Below, one piece after another: positions 37,094 to 44,737 of a stretch of 64,000 nt of DNA. The DNA lies in contig NC_014041.1 in assembly GCF_000023465.1 (NCBI RefSeq), positions 1,695,001-1,759,000 of the forward strand, read 5' to 3'. Under the pieces are notes generated by a model. It saw only the letters and a list, made by a program, of their open reading frames with translations. It was not told the DNA's origin and searched no databases. The translations under genes and the position numbers were made by a program. The DNA comes from Zunongwangia profunda SM-A87 (GTDB lineage: Bacteria; Bacteroidota; Bacteroidia; Flavobacteriales; Flavobacteriaceae). Each line of letters starts with the position of its first letter. Position 1 is the stretch's first letter.

Positions 37094-38677
37094 TTAGGTT
37101 AAAATCGTTGTGGGAGCAATAGAGCGTTTTTTCATTTTTAGAAGAACCGCAAAACTTGTTAAAGCAGTGAGTAACCAAAAAATATCAACAACCATAATTT
37201 GATGATAACCTTTGCCTGCCGCGATCCATAACCAGTTTCCGGTAATAATCCCGTTACTCACAGGTACAAGTAGGCTTAGTAATCCTCCTATTAAAAGACA
37301 GGTTTTATTCGTAAAGTAATTATTTCTGCGAACTAGAAAGAAGATCACCAGGGCAAGCCAACTATAAAAGAACACAGGATAAAGTACTTCCCGTCCACCC
37401 ATTTGATGGGTTAATTTCATAACAACAAAACTGAGTGCCGTAACCGGGAATAAGGACAGACAGGAGGCAGTATAGACCTGTACCAGCCAAAAATTAAATT
37501 TCCGTTTGTAAGGTGAGATATTCTTTTTGTTCCGTGCAACAAGCCAGATATGTACACCTGATAAAATGACGAAGCAGGTAATAAAGCCCAGAACAAGATA
37601 AACAAGTTTAAGTCCGTATCCCCCAAAATCACCATAATGCAGTCTTCTTAATATATTAAATGCACCGGCAGCATAACCGCTGGGTTGGTCGATTGATTTT
37701 TCGGCTATAACCGATCCGTCTGCCAAATAGGTTCTATAGGCTTTATTTCCCAGGGAGTGGTCAAAACCGGGGGAGCCCGTAATGCTTACATACATCCCTT
37801 TATCCCCATAATTACTAATGTTTAACTCATCTATTATTAGGTCAGGCCATTTTTCAAGCGTATTATTAACCATCTGGTTGATTGATGCCTGGTTTTGAAG
37901 ACGTTCTCCCTGAAAATCTATATTAACCGGTTCTTTCAAACTCAGTATTTCCTCGATATGTTCGGGTCGATTTTCAAATATATATTCTTGAACCGGAGGG
38001 AGCATAACCGTATAGCCTATAATAAGATAGCAGCCGGTGACAGCAAACATAAATTGATAGGGAAGACCGATCATTCCAAGAGCGACATGGGCATCTGTCC
38101 ATATCGTTTTCCATTTGGCTTTTGGGCGAAAGACATAAAAGCTTGAAACAATTTTTTTCCAGTGGACGATAACTCCTGTTATGACGGCGAAAAGGAAAAA
38201 GAAAGCTACTAGTCCAGCCAGTAAATATCCTGATCTTCCAAAGAAATTTAATTGGGCAAAGAAGTGCAGACGGTAAAAGAACTCGCCCAGCGAGTAATTT
38301 TCCATGTAATCCTTTTTATCAAAGGAATCCATATCCATATAAAAGTAATTCCCGCCTCTTCCCAGGGTTTCATCAACAATACTGGTATCTTTGGATGCTG
38401 TGAATGTTGTGGTCACCCGGCGTTCAAAATAGCGGTGAGAAAAGGTGATATCTCTTCCGTATAATTCCTGATCTTCGGCCATGTTGTTCAGAGCCTGGTC
38501 AAAATCGATAGTATTAAAATAATTTTCCTTAATAGGTTGATCTCGTTGCCAGGCATTGATCTCATCCCTTAAAAAGGCAATAGAACCGGTAAAGAAAATT
38601 ACATACAATAGCGCACTGATGATGATTCCACTGATGGTATGAGTGTGGAAGAATATATTATATAAACGTTGTGACAT
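37094..38677 (-). CDS. PepSY-associated TM (PiuB-like) iron-uptake protein
   Basis: 527 residues. N-terminal TM (GIIISALLYVIFFTGSIAFL), an extracytoplasmic domain, further TM segments (AGLVAFFFLFAVITGVIVHW with a conserved His, and VALGMIGLPYQFMFAVTGCY), a PepSY-like domain and four C-terminal TMs. Family members act in siderophore handling, often as inner-membrane reductases. It sits in the middle of the iron operon, 9 bp after the DUF3649 gene. Confidence 0.88.
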   Translation of the reverse strand: MSQRLYNIFFHTHTISGIIISALLYVIFFTGSIAFLRDEINAWQRDQPIKENYFNTIDFDQALNNMAEDQELYGRDITFSHRYFERRVTTTFTASKDTSIVDETLGRGGNYFYMDMDSFDKKDYMENYSLGEFFYRLHFFAQLNFFGRSGYLLAGLVAFFFLFAVITGVIVHWKKIVSSFYVFRPKAKWKTIWTDAHVALGMIGLPYQFMFAVTGCYLIIGYTVMLPPVQEYIFENRPEHIEEILSLKEPVNIDFQGERLQNQASINQMVNNTLEKWPDLIIDELNISNYGDKGMYVSITGSPGFDHSLGNKAYRTYLADGSVIAEKSIDQPSGYAAGAFNILRRLHYGDFGGYGLKLVYLVLGFITCFVILSGVHIWLVARNKKNISPYKRKFNFWLVQVYTASCLSLFPVTALSFVVMKLTHQMGGREVLYPVFFYSWLALVIFFLVRRNNYFTNKTCLLIGGLLSLLVPVSNGIITGNWLWIAAGKGYHQIMVVDIFWLLTALTSFAVLLKMKKRSIAPTTILT

Positions 38678-38686
38678 AAAAAAACT

Positions 38687-38968
38687 TTATGGGATGAGAA
38701 TAAAAACGCTGAGTAGAACAATACTGCTTAACAAATAGATTCCTAAACATTTTAATCCGCTTTTAGGAATAAATGCCAGGATCATCAGGCATGCCCAAAG
38801 GATAAAACCGGCAAACTGGAGACTAACTAGAGCAGCCGGTTCATTAATACATTTAACCAGGATCATAAAAAATAACTCGGTTATAACATAACCTCCTGCA
38901 AAACCGGTTACGATCTTTAAAATACGATGGAATGGGGATTTTGTAAGATGTTTTTTATTAGCTGGCAT
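38687..38968 (-). CDS. DUF3649-like small membrane protein
   Basis: 93 residues from the ATG at 38968; a start at 39031 would overlap the preceding gene and only adds an out-of-place tail. Three hydrophobic segments (GFAGGYVITELFFMILV, LQFAGFILWACLMILAFIP, GIYLLSSIVLLSVFILI). Order and size match the DUF3649 partner that neighbours DUF3325 and PepSY in siderophore operons of other phyla. Confidence 0.65.
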   Translation of the reverse strand: MPANKKHLTKSPFHRILKIVTGFAGGYVITELFFMILVKCINEPAALVSLQFAGFILWACLMILAFIPKSGLKCLGIYLLSSIVLLSVFILIP

Positions 38969-38970
38969 GA

Positions 38971-39303
38971 TTAAAAAATAAAAAATTCCACGATGAAAGA
39001 GATAAAAAGTAAAGTGACCAATACTGGCCATTTAAAAAACTGAAGTGGAGCTGTTAATACGACCACGCTTAGTATACTCATTAAGATGACCAGGCCACCA
39101 AAAATTCCACTTCCAGTGCCCATATTTATTATGGCAATAATTATGGAAAGTAAAATGAATGATCCTCCGATAATGCGGGCTAGTTTGCGGTTTAAAGAAA
39201 TCCATTCTACCAAATTATTGTTTTCCATAATCATCGCTCTTTGGGAGGAATAGTAACAAACTAATACACCTGCAAGCATGAATAATATGATTAGGGTGTT
39301 CAT
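38971..39303 (-). CDS. DUF3325-like small membrane protein
   Basis: 110 residues, four TM segments, with a SSQRAMIMENN loop after TM1, the pattern of DUF3325. First gene of the iron operon; its stop lies 2 bp before the next gene's start. Function unknown, but its operon partners are iron-uptake genes. Confidence 0.65.
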   Translation of the reverse strand: MNTLIILFMLAGVLVCYYSSQRAMIMENNNLVEWISLNRKLARIIGGSFILLSIIIAIINMGTGSGIFGGLVILMSILSVVVLTAPLQFFKWPVLVTLLFISFIVEFFIF

Positions 39304-39351
39304 TTTACTTAGGTTTTCGGTTTATTAAGAGCAAATGTATTAATTTAGATT

Positions 39352-39387
39352 TAATAAAAATAAAATTAAATAATTTTATTTTTATTA
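39352..39387. promoter_or_regulatory. Perfect 17-bp inverted repeat, candidate iron-responsive operator
   Basis: Arms 39352-39368 and 39371-39387 (TAATAAAAATAAAATTA and its exact complement) are separated by AA. The site ends 48 bp upstream of the DUF3325 ATG, where an operator or promoter is expected. A Fur-type repressor is the natural guess for this operon, but the sequence differs from the E. coli Fur box. Confidence 0.55.
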
Positions 39388-39772
39388 TTTAAGATCTTTA
39401 AGAATAGATAGTTGATGGTTTCTATTGTTTTTAATTGCTTCGTTCAATATTAATTTTCACTACTATTTTTTAAAGCGTTTTTGTATCGCTGTGCTTTATG
39501 AAAAGCTGGCTGAATAATCTAAAAATCAAAATCCTGGAGAAAGGTATTACGAAAATTTCCATCAGTTTCGTAAGACTTCCTGACTTTAGTATAAATAATT
39601 AGCTGTGATACGTGTTCGCTGACCAGTGAATATTTTTAAATATTAAAAATGGGAATTCCTTGTTATCCAAGGGTATTAAAAGTTCTAGTCCAGATCTATC
39701 CGGATTGATTGGAATCTTTTGTAATAAAAGGCTTCTCTATATGATAAGCTTTTTGGCTTATTCTCTTGTCAT
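39388..39772. other. Intergenic between iron operon and small Cys/His gene
   Basis: 385 bp. A 34-codon ORF (39498-39602, MKSWLNNLKIKI...) is open, but nothing supports it as a gene. Divergent promoters must lie at the two ends. Confidence 0.35.
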
Positions 39773-39788
39773 TTACGGCAAACCGTAA
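39773..39788. promoter_or_regulatory. TTACGG-N4-CCGTAA palindrome, copy 1
   Basis: TTACGG-CAAA-CCGTAA, ending 53 bp before the ATG of the 48-aa Cys/His protein. Copies 2 (41736) and 3 (44674) sit at 53 and 48 bp before other small genes of the two-component module. The LuxR-type response regulator encoded at 43984 is the natural candidate to bind it. Confidence 0.65.
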
Positions 39789-39841
39789 GGCTGTACTCGT
39801 TGTTTGTTGTAACTTTTTATAATAAATAAAATCATTTTATT

Positions 39842-39988
39842 ATGGCGGTAAAACATACACCAACCGGAATTGTACACATTGGTCAAAAAGGAGGGATCAC
39901 TGGATGTGGGACGGATACCAAAGAACATTCAAATCACTGGTCTAATACCTCAGAGAAGATCACATGTACTAAAAATGGATGTCATTAG
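39842..39988 (+). CDS. 48-aa Cys/His-rich small protein
   Basis: ATG 39842 to TAG 39986-39988. It reads MAVKHTPTGIVHIGQKGG, then ITGCGTDTKEHSNHW, then EKITCTKNGCH. Cys-G, an ITC-x4-C pair and several His look like a small zinc site; the layout GCG-T...(V/I)TC..C recalls short zinc-ribbon-like proteins. Cytoplasmic, no signal peptide. It has its own palindrome 53 bp upstream and a strong terminator 23 bp downstream, which supports its being a real, independently transcribed gene. Confidence 0.7.
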   Translation: MAVKHTPTGIVHIGQKGGITGCGTDTKEHSNHWSNTSEKITCTKNGCH

Positions 39989-40010
39989 CATCACAATCAT
40001 TTATGAAATC

Positions 40011-40043
40011 ATCTGGCAGTTAATTTATTATCTGCCAGATTTT
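40011..40043 (+). terminator. Intrinsic terminator after the Cys/His gene
   Basis: Perfect 9-bp stem ATCTGGCAG/CTGCCAGAT with a 12-base loop and a TTTT run, between the 48-aa gene and the next gene. Read-through would feed the gene at 40055. Confidence 0.8.
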
Positions 40044-40054
40044 AAAACTTTGCA

Positions 40055-40300
40055 ATGAAAAATATTTTACAACTTTCAGTGTTATGCGTCCTACTTATAG
40101 CAATTACCTCCTTTAGTGCACTGTCATCCTGCGCTGAAGAGACAGAAACTACGGTTTATCTCTGTAAAGGAAAATATAGTAAAAAGTATCACTATAATAA
40201 GAATTGCAGGGGACTTAGCAACTGTTCTACGGCCATTTATAAAACTACTTTGGATAGTGCGAAAAAATCAGGCCGAAAAATATGCGGTTTTGAAGATTAG
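40055..40300 (+). CDS. Small secreted Cys-rich protein
   Basis: 81 residues with a lipoprotein-like or signal sequence (VLLIAITSFSALSSCAEE). The mature part YLCKGKYSKKYHY, NKNCRGLSNC and GRKICGF has four conserved cysteines and a His, a recurrent small flavobacterial family, probably a zinc or disulfide mini-domain resembling Ada-type metal sites. Function unknown. It sits 12 bp after the terminator of the Cys/His gene, so it may be co-expressed through read-through. Confidence 0.75.
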   Translation: MKNILQLSVLCVLLIAITSFSALSSCAEETETTVYLCKGKYSKKYHYNKNCRGLSNCSTAIYKTTLDSAKKSGRKICGFED

Positions 40301-40724
40301 TATTTGAATTTCAAGGTTTTAATGTTCAAAGTTTAAAATTTTCAAATTACAGTAGACATTATACAATATACCGGTATTTATCAGCATACAGCTTTCAGCC
40401 AATTCAAAATTAAAAATTAAACAATTCCTGCTTCCTGACATTACAACCAGCACATTAATTCATTTTCAAATTGCCAATGAACACATTGTCAAATCAGCTA
40501 GTTTCTAACAGCAAAGCGGTCTAATTTCTAACTTCTAAATTAAAAAAGATCTCTCTTCCGATAGCTATCGGAATGGTCGAGATGACGGTAGCGTTCAAAG
40601 TTCAAAGTTGAAAGGTTGAAGGTTCAAAAGTTGTTGTATTGAGAAGTCTGTTTTCAGTATGCAATATAGAATCTACAGCTCTTCAAAATTTAAAATTTTA
40701 CCTTGATAGAACTACTAATTCTCC
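40301..40724. other. Intergenic with low-complexity tracts and a REP-like element
   Basis: 424 bp without a gene. It contains runs of GTTCAAAG/GTTGAAAGG-type low-complexity sequence (near 40320 and 40590-40630) and the palindromic element at 40556. Composition is typical of interspersed repeats of Flavobacteriaceae. Confidence 0.5.
40556..40573. repeat. 18-bp perfect palindrome in a REP-like element
   Basis: TTCCGATAGCTATCGGAA is a perfect palindrome flanked by AAGATCTCTC on the left and TGGTCGAGATGACGG on the right. This context (AGATCTC...GTCGAGATGACG) matches the style of dispersed extragenic repeats common in this family; only one copy is seen here. Confidence 0.5.
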
Positions 40725-41381
40725 TTACTTATTCATCACGTGGGTTTGGATGATATATGGGGTAATTTGTTTTACTGTTTGTTCTGTTTCCGGATTGATG
40801 CCTGGTGCTGTATAATAGGTCAGCACGTTATTTTCTTTATCGTACCATATTTTTGGCTTTCCGTTTGGAGCAAAGAATTCTGTATCAGGATTTACTTCTA
40901 CTTCTCTAAAGTTTTCAAAACGATATTCATTCCATTCTTCCTCTGAAGGTTCTCCACTACATGTAGAGACCTCAAAGTGGTCTTCCATCCAAACCATACA
41001 TTTTTCCCGACCGGTTGAAAAGCCCAAATAACCAATCCCAAAAAGAACAGGGAAGATGACTAATAGAGTGGTGAGGACTTTCTTTTTGTTTTTCACTTTT
41101 AAGGATATGGGGCTTTCCACTTCCTCAGTCTGATCTTCTTTGTGTTGGGTGATTAAATAATCCTGGTAGGATGTATAACCAATATAAGTAGCCAGTTGGT
41201 TTTTCTTCTCTCCGTTGGGAGTTGTTTCTCCATTATAATAGCGTTCCAAAGTTTTACCTGAGATTTGAAACCTATTTTCTTCCATCAAATAATCCGAAAT
41301 ATGTTCGGCCCACTTTCTCAAACTTTCTTCTCCAGATTCCTCTTTAGCTTTTTTAAAAATTTCTTGTAAAAATTGTTCCAT
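40725..41381 (-). CDS. Membrane-anchored hypothetical protein with helical N-terminal domain
   Basis: 218 residues. N-terminal 95 residues are helical, with FQISGKTLERYYNGETTPN and NQLATYIGYTSYQDYL, which resembles a small DNA-binding-like module found in flavobacterial proteins. One TM (VLTTLLVIFPVLFGIGYLGF, about residues 100-120) and a C-terminal extracytoplasmic domain (two Cys: EKCMVW, VSTCSG). It may act as a membrane-tethered regulator, but that is inference. Upstream lies the tandem TTTTGTC array. Confidence 0.65.
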   Translation of the reverse strand: MEQFLQEIFKKAKEESGEESLRKWAEHISDYLMEENRFQISGKTLERYYNGETTPNGEKKNQLATYIGYTSYQDYLITQHKEDQTEEVESPISLKVKNKKKVLTTLLVIFPVLFGIGYLGFSTGREKCMVWMEDHFEVSTCSGEPSEEEWNEYRFENFREVEVNPDTEFFAPNGKPKIWYDKENNVLTYYTAPGINPETEQTVKQITPYIIQTHVMNK

Positions 41382-41735
41382 AAGATACTTTTTTAGTGGT
41401 TATTCAAAATTATAATTTTCCTCGTAAAAACCTAAAAATCAGACTCAAATCATTGCTTTTTAACTGAGACATTTTTGTCCCACCGACCTGTCTTTTTACT
41501 GTCCAGATTTTGTCCTGTTTTGTCTGGTTTTGTCCTGGATCTGTCTCAATTTTTTGCTGCTTCTCATCACATCTTTGTGCTGTAATCGAAAGAGAACCGG
41601 GCTTTGCAATCCTGGTACCGCGCAGCTTTCGATTATAGAAAGTTCAATACGGCTTGTGAAAGTCACCGGGAAGTAACTTCTCGCGGTCGTACTGCTTTCC
41701 ACTTCCCAAATATAGGCCTCAAAAGCCTATTCCAA
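41382..41735. other. Structured intergenic leader between divergent genes
   Basis: Contains three tandem 10-mers TTTTGTC(C/T)(T/G)G at 41508-41538 and an inverted repeat (CTGTAATCGAAAG 41580-41592 with CTTTCGATTATAG 41626-41638, 12 of 13 positions) around a GC-richer core. GC content is higher than in the neighbouring spacers. It could be a small RNA, a leader or a regulator-binding region. A plus-strand frame is open from 41604 to 42014, but the part before 41805 is not credible protein. Confidence 0.4.
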
Positions 41736-41751
41736 TTACGGATTGTCGTAA
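41736..41751. promoter_or_regulatory. TTACGG-N4-(C/T)CGTAA palindrome, copy 2
   Basis: TTACGG-ATTG-TCGTAA, one base off the perfect form, ending 53 bp before the ATG of the small lipoprotein at 41805. Same spacing as copy 1. It places the small lipoprotein, and by read-through the kinase and regulator genes, under the putative control of the module's own response regulator. Confidence 0.6.
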
Positions 41752-41804
41752 AGCGGGGCTTTAGCCTCCAGGACATCCTATGTCAAATTTTTAACAACAA
41801 AGTG

Positions 41805-42014
41805 ATGAAAAAAGCAATTTTATTTTTATGCATATTAGGTGCAAACATGGCATTTATTGCCTGTACCGATGATAGTTTAGCCGATATCAATGAGTTTAAT
41901 GATACCTATGCCGATGGTAGTGAAGGCGGTACGGGTAATGAAGGAACCGGAGGAGCCAATGGTGGAGAAGATCAAGAAATAGATCCGCCAGCAGATCCGC
42001 CAGGAAGTAATTAA
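41805..42014 (+). CDS. Small acidic lipoprotein preceding the histidine kinase
   Basis: 69 residues from the ATG at 41805 (a longer reading from 41604 would need an incoherent N-terminus). Lipobox IAC (Cys20), then an acidic segment DDSLADINEF, a Gly-rich stretch and a Pro-rich tail ending DPPADPPGSN. Low-complexity and probably unfolded. It is bounded by a palindrome 53 bp upstream and a terminator 14 bp downstream. Possible roles are signal, sensor partner or stress lipoprotein; no evidence decides. Confidence 0.7.
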   Translation: MKKAILFLCILGANMAFIACTDDSLADINEFNDTYADGSEGGTGNEGTGGANGGEDQEIDPPADPPGSN

Positions 42015-42028
42015 TTTTCCACAAAAAG

Positions 42029-42055
42029 CGCTGCATTTTATGCGGCGTTTTTTAT
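42029..42055 (+). terminator. Intrinsic terminator between small lipoprotein and kinase genes
   Basis: CGCTGCA/TGCGGCG stem (one G-U) with a 5-base TTTTA loop and a TTTTTT run, preceded by an A run that extends the stem. Leaky termination here would give much small-lipoprotein mRNA and little kinase/regulator mRNA. Confidence 0.85.
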
Positions 42056-42063
42056 TTTTAAGA

Positions 42064-43983
42064 ATGAAAAACTTTTATCCTGTAATTTTTTTTATATTAT
42101 TTATTACTTTGACCTGTTGTGATAAAAAGAATAGCCTTAGAAAAAGTACTGGAACCGACTCTGCTTATTTCTATTTTTCTAAAGTGAAATTAGTTGATAA
42201 AGTTCCCGATAAAGTTACTTTTTTAAATAATGCTCTTCAACACCTTCAGGATGAATACGATACTCTTCAACCGATTTTATGGGATTATAAAATCTATTAT
42301 CATGATATTTTAAAAGAATATGATACTTCGTTTTATTATGCTGACAAACTCCTTCAAAATGGAATAAGGGAAAAAGATACGCTTCAAATAGCCAAAGGAT
42401 ATTATAGATTGGCTAAAAATCATTTATATCAAGATGATCATTTCGAGGTATTAAAGAAAATGTATTTGTCACAACAGTTTTACTTATATGGTATGGACAG
42501 TATCAATGCCGGTAAGCGCTTAGTCGAATTAGGTATTGCTCAAAGAAGATTAGGTGATTTTATAGGAAGTCAGAATAGTCAGGTAAAAGCACTGCAATTA
42601 TTCGATAATTTTTCTGATTCTACTTATTTTCTAAGTATATATAATAATCTCGCGATATCTTATCGGCAATTGAATGATCTTGAAGAAGCTATAGATGAAT
42701 ATAAAAATGCCTTGGTTTATTCAAAGAATAGAGTGGATAGCAATTCTGTTTTAAATAATATCGCAAATCTATATGCTGATTTAGAAGAATATGATAAGGC
42801 TTTATCCATTTTTGAAAATGTCCTTCCTCAAACTGATAATAACTTTTTAGGATATCGTATAAAAGACAATTATTATTTTACCCAATGGCTTAATGATCAA
42901 CAACCAGCAAGTATAGATAGTTTAGAATTCGTATTGTTGCAGCGGTTAAAAAATAATGATCAAATAGGCTTGATGGCCAGTTATGATCATTTGACCCAGG
43001 TATATCAAAAAGAGCAGCCCATCAAAGCCTTGAATTATGCCGAAAAATATTACGAGCAAGCTAAGGCGACCAATAATCCAACAGATCAGATTCGTGCTTT
43101 AAAATACATGATTGCTTTGGCTCCTGCAGAGAATGCACAAAATTATTCGTTAAGATTTATTCAGTTAGATGATAGCTTGATTGATGCCCGTAGTAACGCC
43201 AAAAATGTATTTGCCAAAATAAAATATGATGAAGAGCAAAAACTGGAGCAAATCAATAGCCTTGAAAAATTATCGGCGCAGCAACAAATCGCCTTATTAA
43301 AATCTTCCAATCAACGAAATATCGCTATCTTTTTAGGAATCCTTATTATTGGAGCTAGTGGATTTGTTATTTACTATATACGCCAAAAGGCTAAAAAGAA
43401 ACGTATTCGTGAGATTCATAAAACAGAAGCCAGGATTTCTAAACGTATTCATGATGAACTGGCCAATGATCTCTATAGGTTAATGACCGCCCTTGAAAAT
43501 CTTAATGCACCGGAAAAACTAGAATTGCTGGATAAATTAGAAGATATTTATTTTCGAACACGTGATATTTCTCGTGAAAACTTACCGGTAAAGACCAATC
43601 AGGAATATTCAAAAGAGGTACAGGACATGCTTTCTCAAATGACCCCAAAATCGGCACACATCTATTTAATAGGCATTCAGGAGGTGAACTGGGATAAAAT
43701 AAGTGAAGAAGCTAAAATCACTATTTTCAGGGTGCTTCAGGAACTGATGGTGAATATGAAAAAGCACAGTAAGGCAAGTATTATCAGTTTTAATTTTAAG
43801 ACCGAAAATGCTAAGTTACAAATCAATTATAACGATAATGGTGTTGGATTACAACCTAATACTTTAAAAAAAGGTAAAGGATTGGACAATGTGGAAAACC
43901 GTATGGAAAGTATTGGCGGTTCTTTTAAATTTCAAACGGGAAACCAGGGTGGTTTCTCTGTAGAACTTATAATACCTTTTTAA
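42064..43983 (+). CDS. TPR-containing sensor histidine kinase
   Basis: 639 residues from the ATG at 42064 (an upstream ATG at 42040 adds eight basic residues inside the terminator, so is rejected). Lipoprotein-like signal (LFITLTCCDKK), then tetratricopeptide repeats over residues about 80-350 (for example YNNLAISYRQLNDLEEAIDEY), one TM (IAIFLGILIIGASGFVIYYI) and a HisKA_3-type kinase: His463 in RISKRIHDELAND, ATP-binding DNGVGLQPN and GKGLDNVENRMESIGG. Soluble TPRs are periplasmic. Typical partner of LuxR-type regulators; the response regulator gene begins at the next base after the stop. Confidence 0.9.
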   Translation: MKNFYPVIFFILFITLTCCDKKNSLRKSTGTDSAYFYFSKVKLVDKVPDKVTFLNNALQHLQDEYDTLQPILWDYKIYYHDILKEYDTSFYYADKLLQNGIREKDTLQIAKGYYRLAKNHLYQDDHFEVLKKMYLSQQFYLYGMDSINAGKRLVELGIAQRRLGDFIGSQNSQVKALQLFDNFSDSTYFLSIYNNLAISYRQLNDLEEAIDEYKNALVYSKNRVDSNSVLNNIANLYADLEEYDKALSIFENVLPQTDNNFLGYRIKDNYYFTQWLNDQQPASIDSLEFVLLQRLKNNDQIGLMASYDHLTQVYQKEQPIKALNYAEKYYEQAKATNNPTDQIRALKYMIALAPAENAQNYSLRFIQLDDSLIDARSNAKNVFAKIKYDEEQKLEQINSLEKLSAQQQIALLKSSNQRNIAIFLGILIIGASGFVIYYIRQKAKKKRIREIHKTEARISKRIHDELANDLYRLMTALENLNAPEKLELLDKLEDIYFRTRDISRENLPVKTNQEYSKEVQDMLSQMTPKSAHIYLIGIQEVNWDKISEEAKITIFRVLQELMVNMKKHSKASIISFNFKTENAKLQINYNDNGVGLQPNTLKKGKGLDNVENRMESIGGSFKFQTGNQGGFSVELIIPF

Positions 43984-44643
43984 ATGTTTGAAAAGATCCT
44001 GATAGTAGAAGATTTTGATAGTACATATAAATCTTTAAGCACTTTTTTAAAAACCATAGGGCAGCCTAAAATAGATGTTGCTACTTACTGCGACGAAGCT
44101 TATCTTAAATGTAAAAGGGCAGCGCTCGATCAAGAGCCTTATGATTTACTAATCTGTGATTTATCTTTTAAAGCCGATCATCGTAATGAAAAAATAACTT
44201 CAGGGGAAGAACTGTCAATTCTTCTAAACAAAGAGTTACCGGATTTAAAAATTATCATCCATTCTATGGAAGATCACCCCTCACGAATACGAAAGCTTAA
44301 GCCGTACATCAATGGCTATGTATGTAAAGGACGTAAGGGTATGGAATATCTTAAGATTGCGATTGATGAGGTTAGCAAAGGAAATTTTTATTTATCTCCT
44401 ACTTTGGAAGCAGCGCTTAACCAGTCCAATATCAAAGAACTTACCAACTATGAAATCCAATTATTAAGATGCCTGGCAGAGGGTTATACTCAGGATCAAA
44501 TTTGCGCCGAATTTATGCAAAAAGGCTTAAGCCCCGGCAGTAAAAGCGCTATTGAAAAACGCATAAAGGAGTTAAAAGACGAATTTGGCGCCAAAACCAA
44601 TGCGCAATTAATAGGTATTGTACTTTCATTACAATTAATCTGA
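43984..44643 (+). CDS. LuxR/NarL-type response regulator
   Basis: 219 residues. Receiver domain (residues 1-125) with phospho-acceptor Asp59 in YDLLICDLSF and a Ser/Thr switch in IIIHSMED. A C-terminal LuxR-type HTH (about 150-219): LTNYEIQLLRCLAEGYTQDQ and SPGSKSAIEKRIKELKDEFG. Pairs with the kinase immediately upstream. It is the most likely binder of the TTACGG-N4-CCGTAA sites; the third copy lies 30 bp after its stop. Confidence 0.9.
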   Translation: MFEKILIVEDFDSTYKSLSTFLKTIGQPKIDVATYCDEAYLKCKRAALDQEPYDLLICDLSFKADHRNEKITSGEELSILLNKELPDLKIIIHSMEDHPSRIRKLKPYINGYVCKGRKGMEYLKIAIDEVSKGNFYLSPTLEAALNQSNIKELTNYEIQLLRCLAEGYTQDQICAEFMQKGLSPGSKSAIEKRIKELKDEFGAKTNAQLIGIVLSLQLI

Positions 44644-44673
44644 AGACCAGTTGATTATAAAGAAAGTAGCTTC

Positions 44674-44689
44674 TTACGGTAATCCGTAA
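44674..44689. promoter_or_regulatory. TTACGG-N4-CCGTAA palindrome, copy 3
   Basis: TTACGG-TAAT-CCGTAA with one more pair on each side (C/G). It lies 30 bp after the response regulator stop and ends 48 bp before an ATG at 44738. Confidence 0.65.
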
Positions 44690-44737
44690 GGTTCTGATAA
44701 TCAATAGTTATAATTTTATCCTATTAAAACCTTAAAT

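Noticed and set aside
39498..39602. 34-codon ORF in the iron operon/Cys-His gap
   Set aside because: No composition, motif or signal evidence beyond an open frame.
41604..41804. N-terminal extension of the small lipoprotein gene
   Set aside because: The frame is open but the sequence has no protein-like character and would bury the lipoprotein signal; it covers the inverted repeat and the palindrome.
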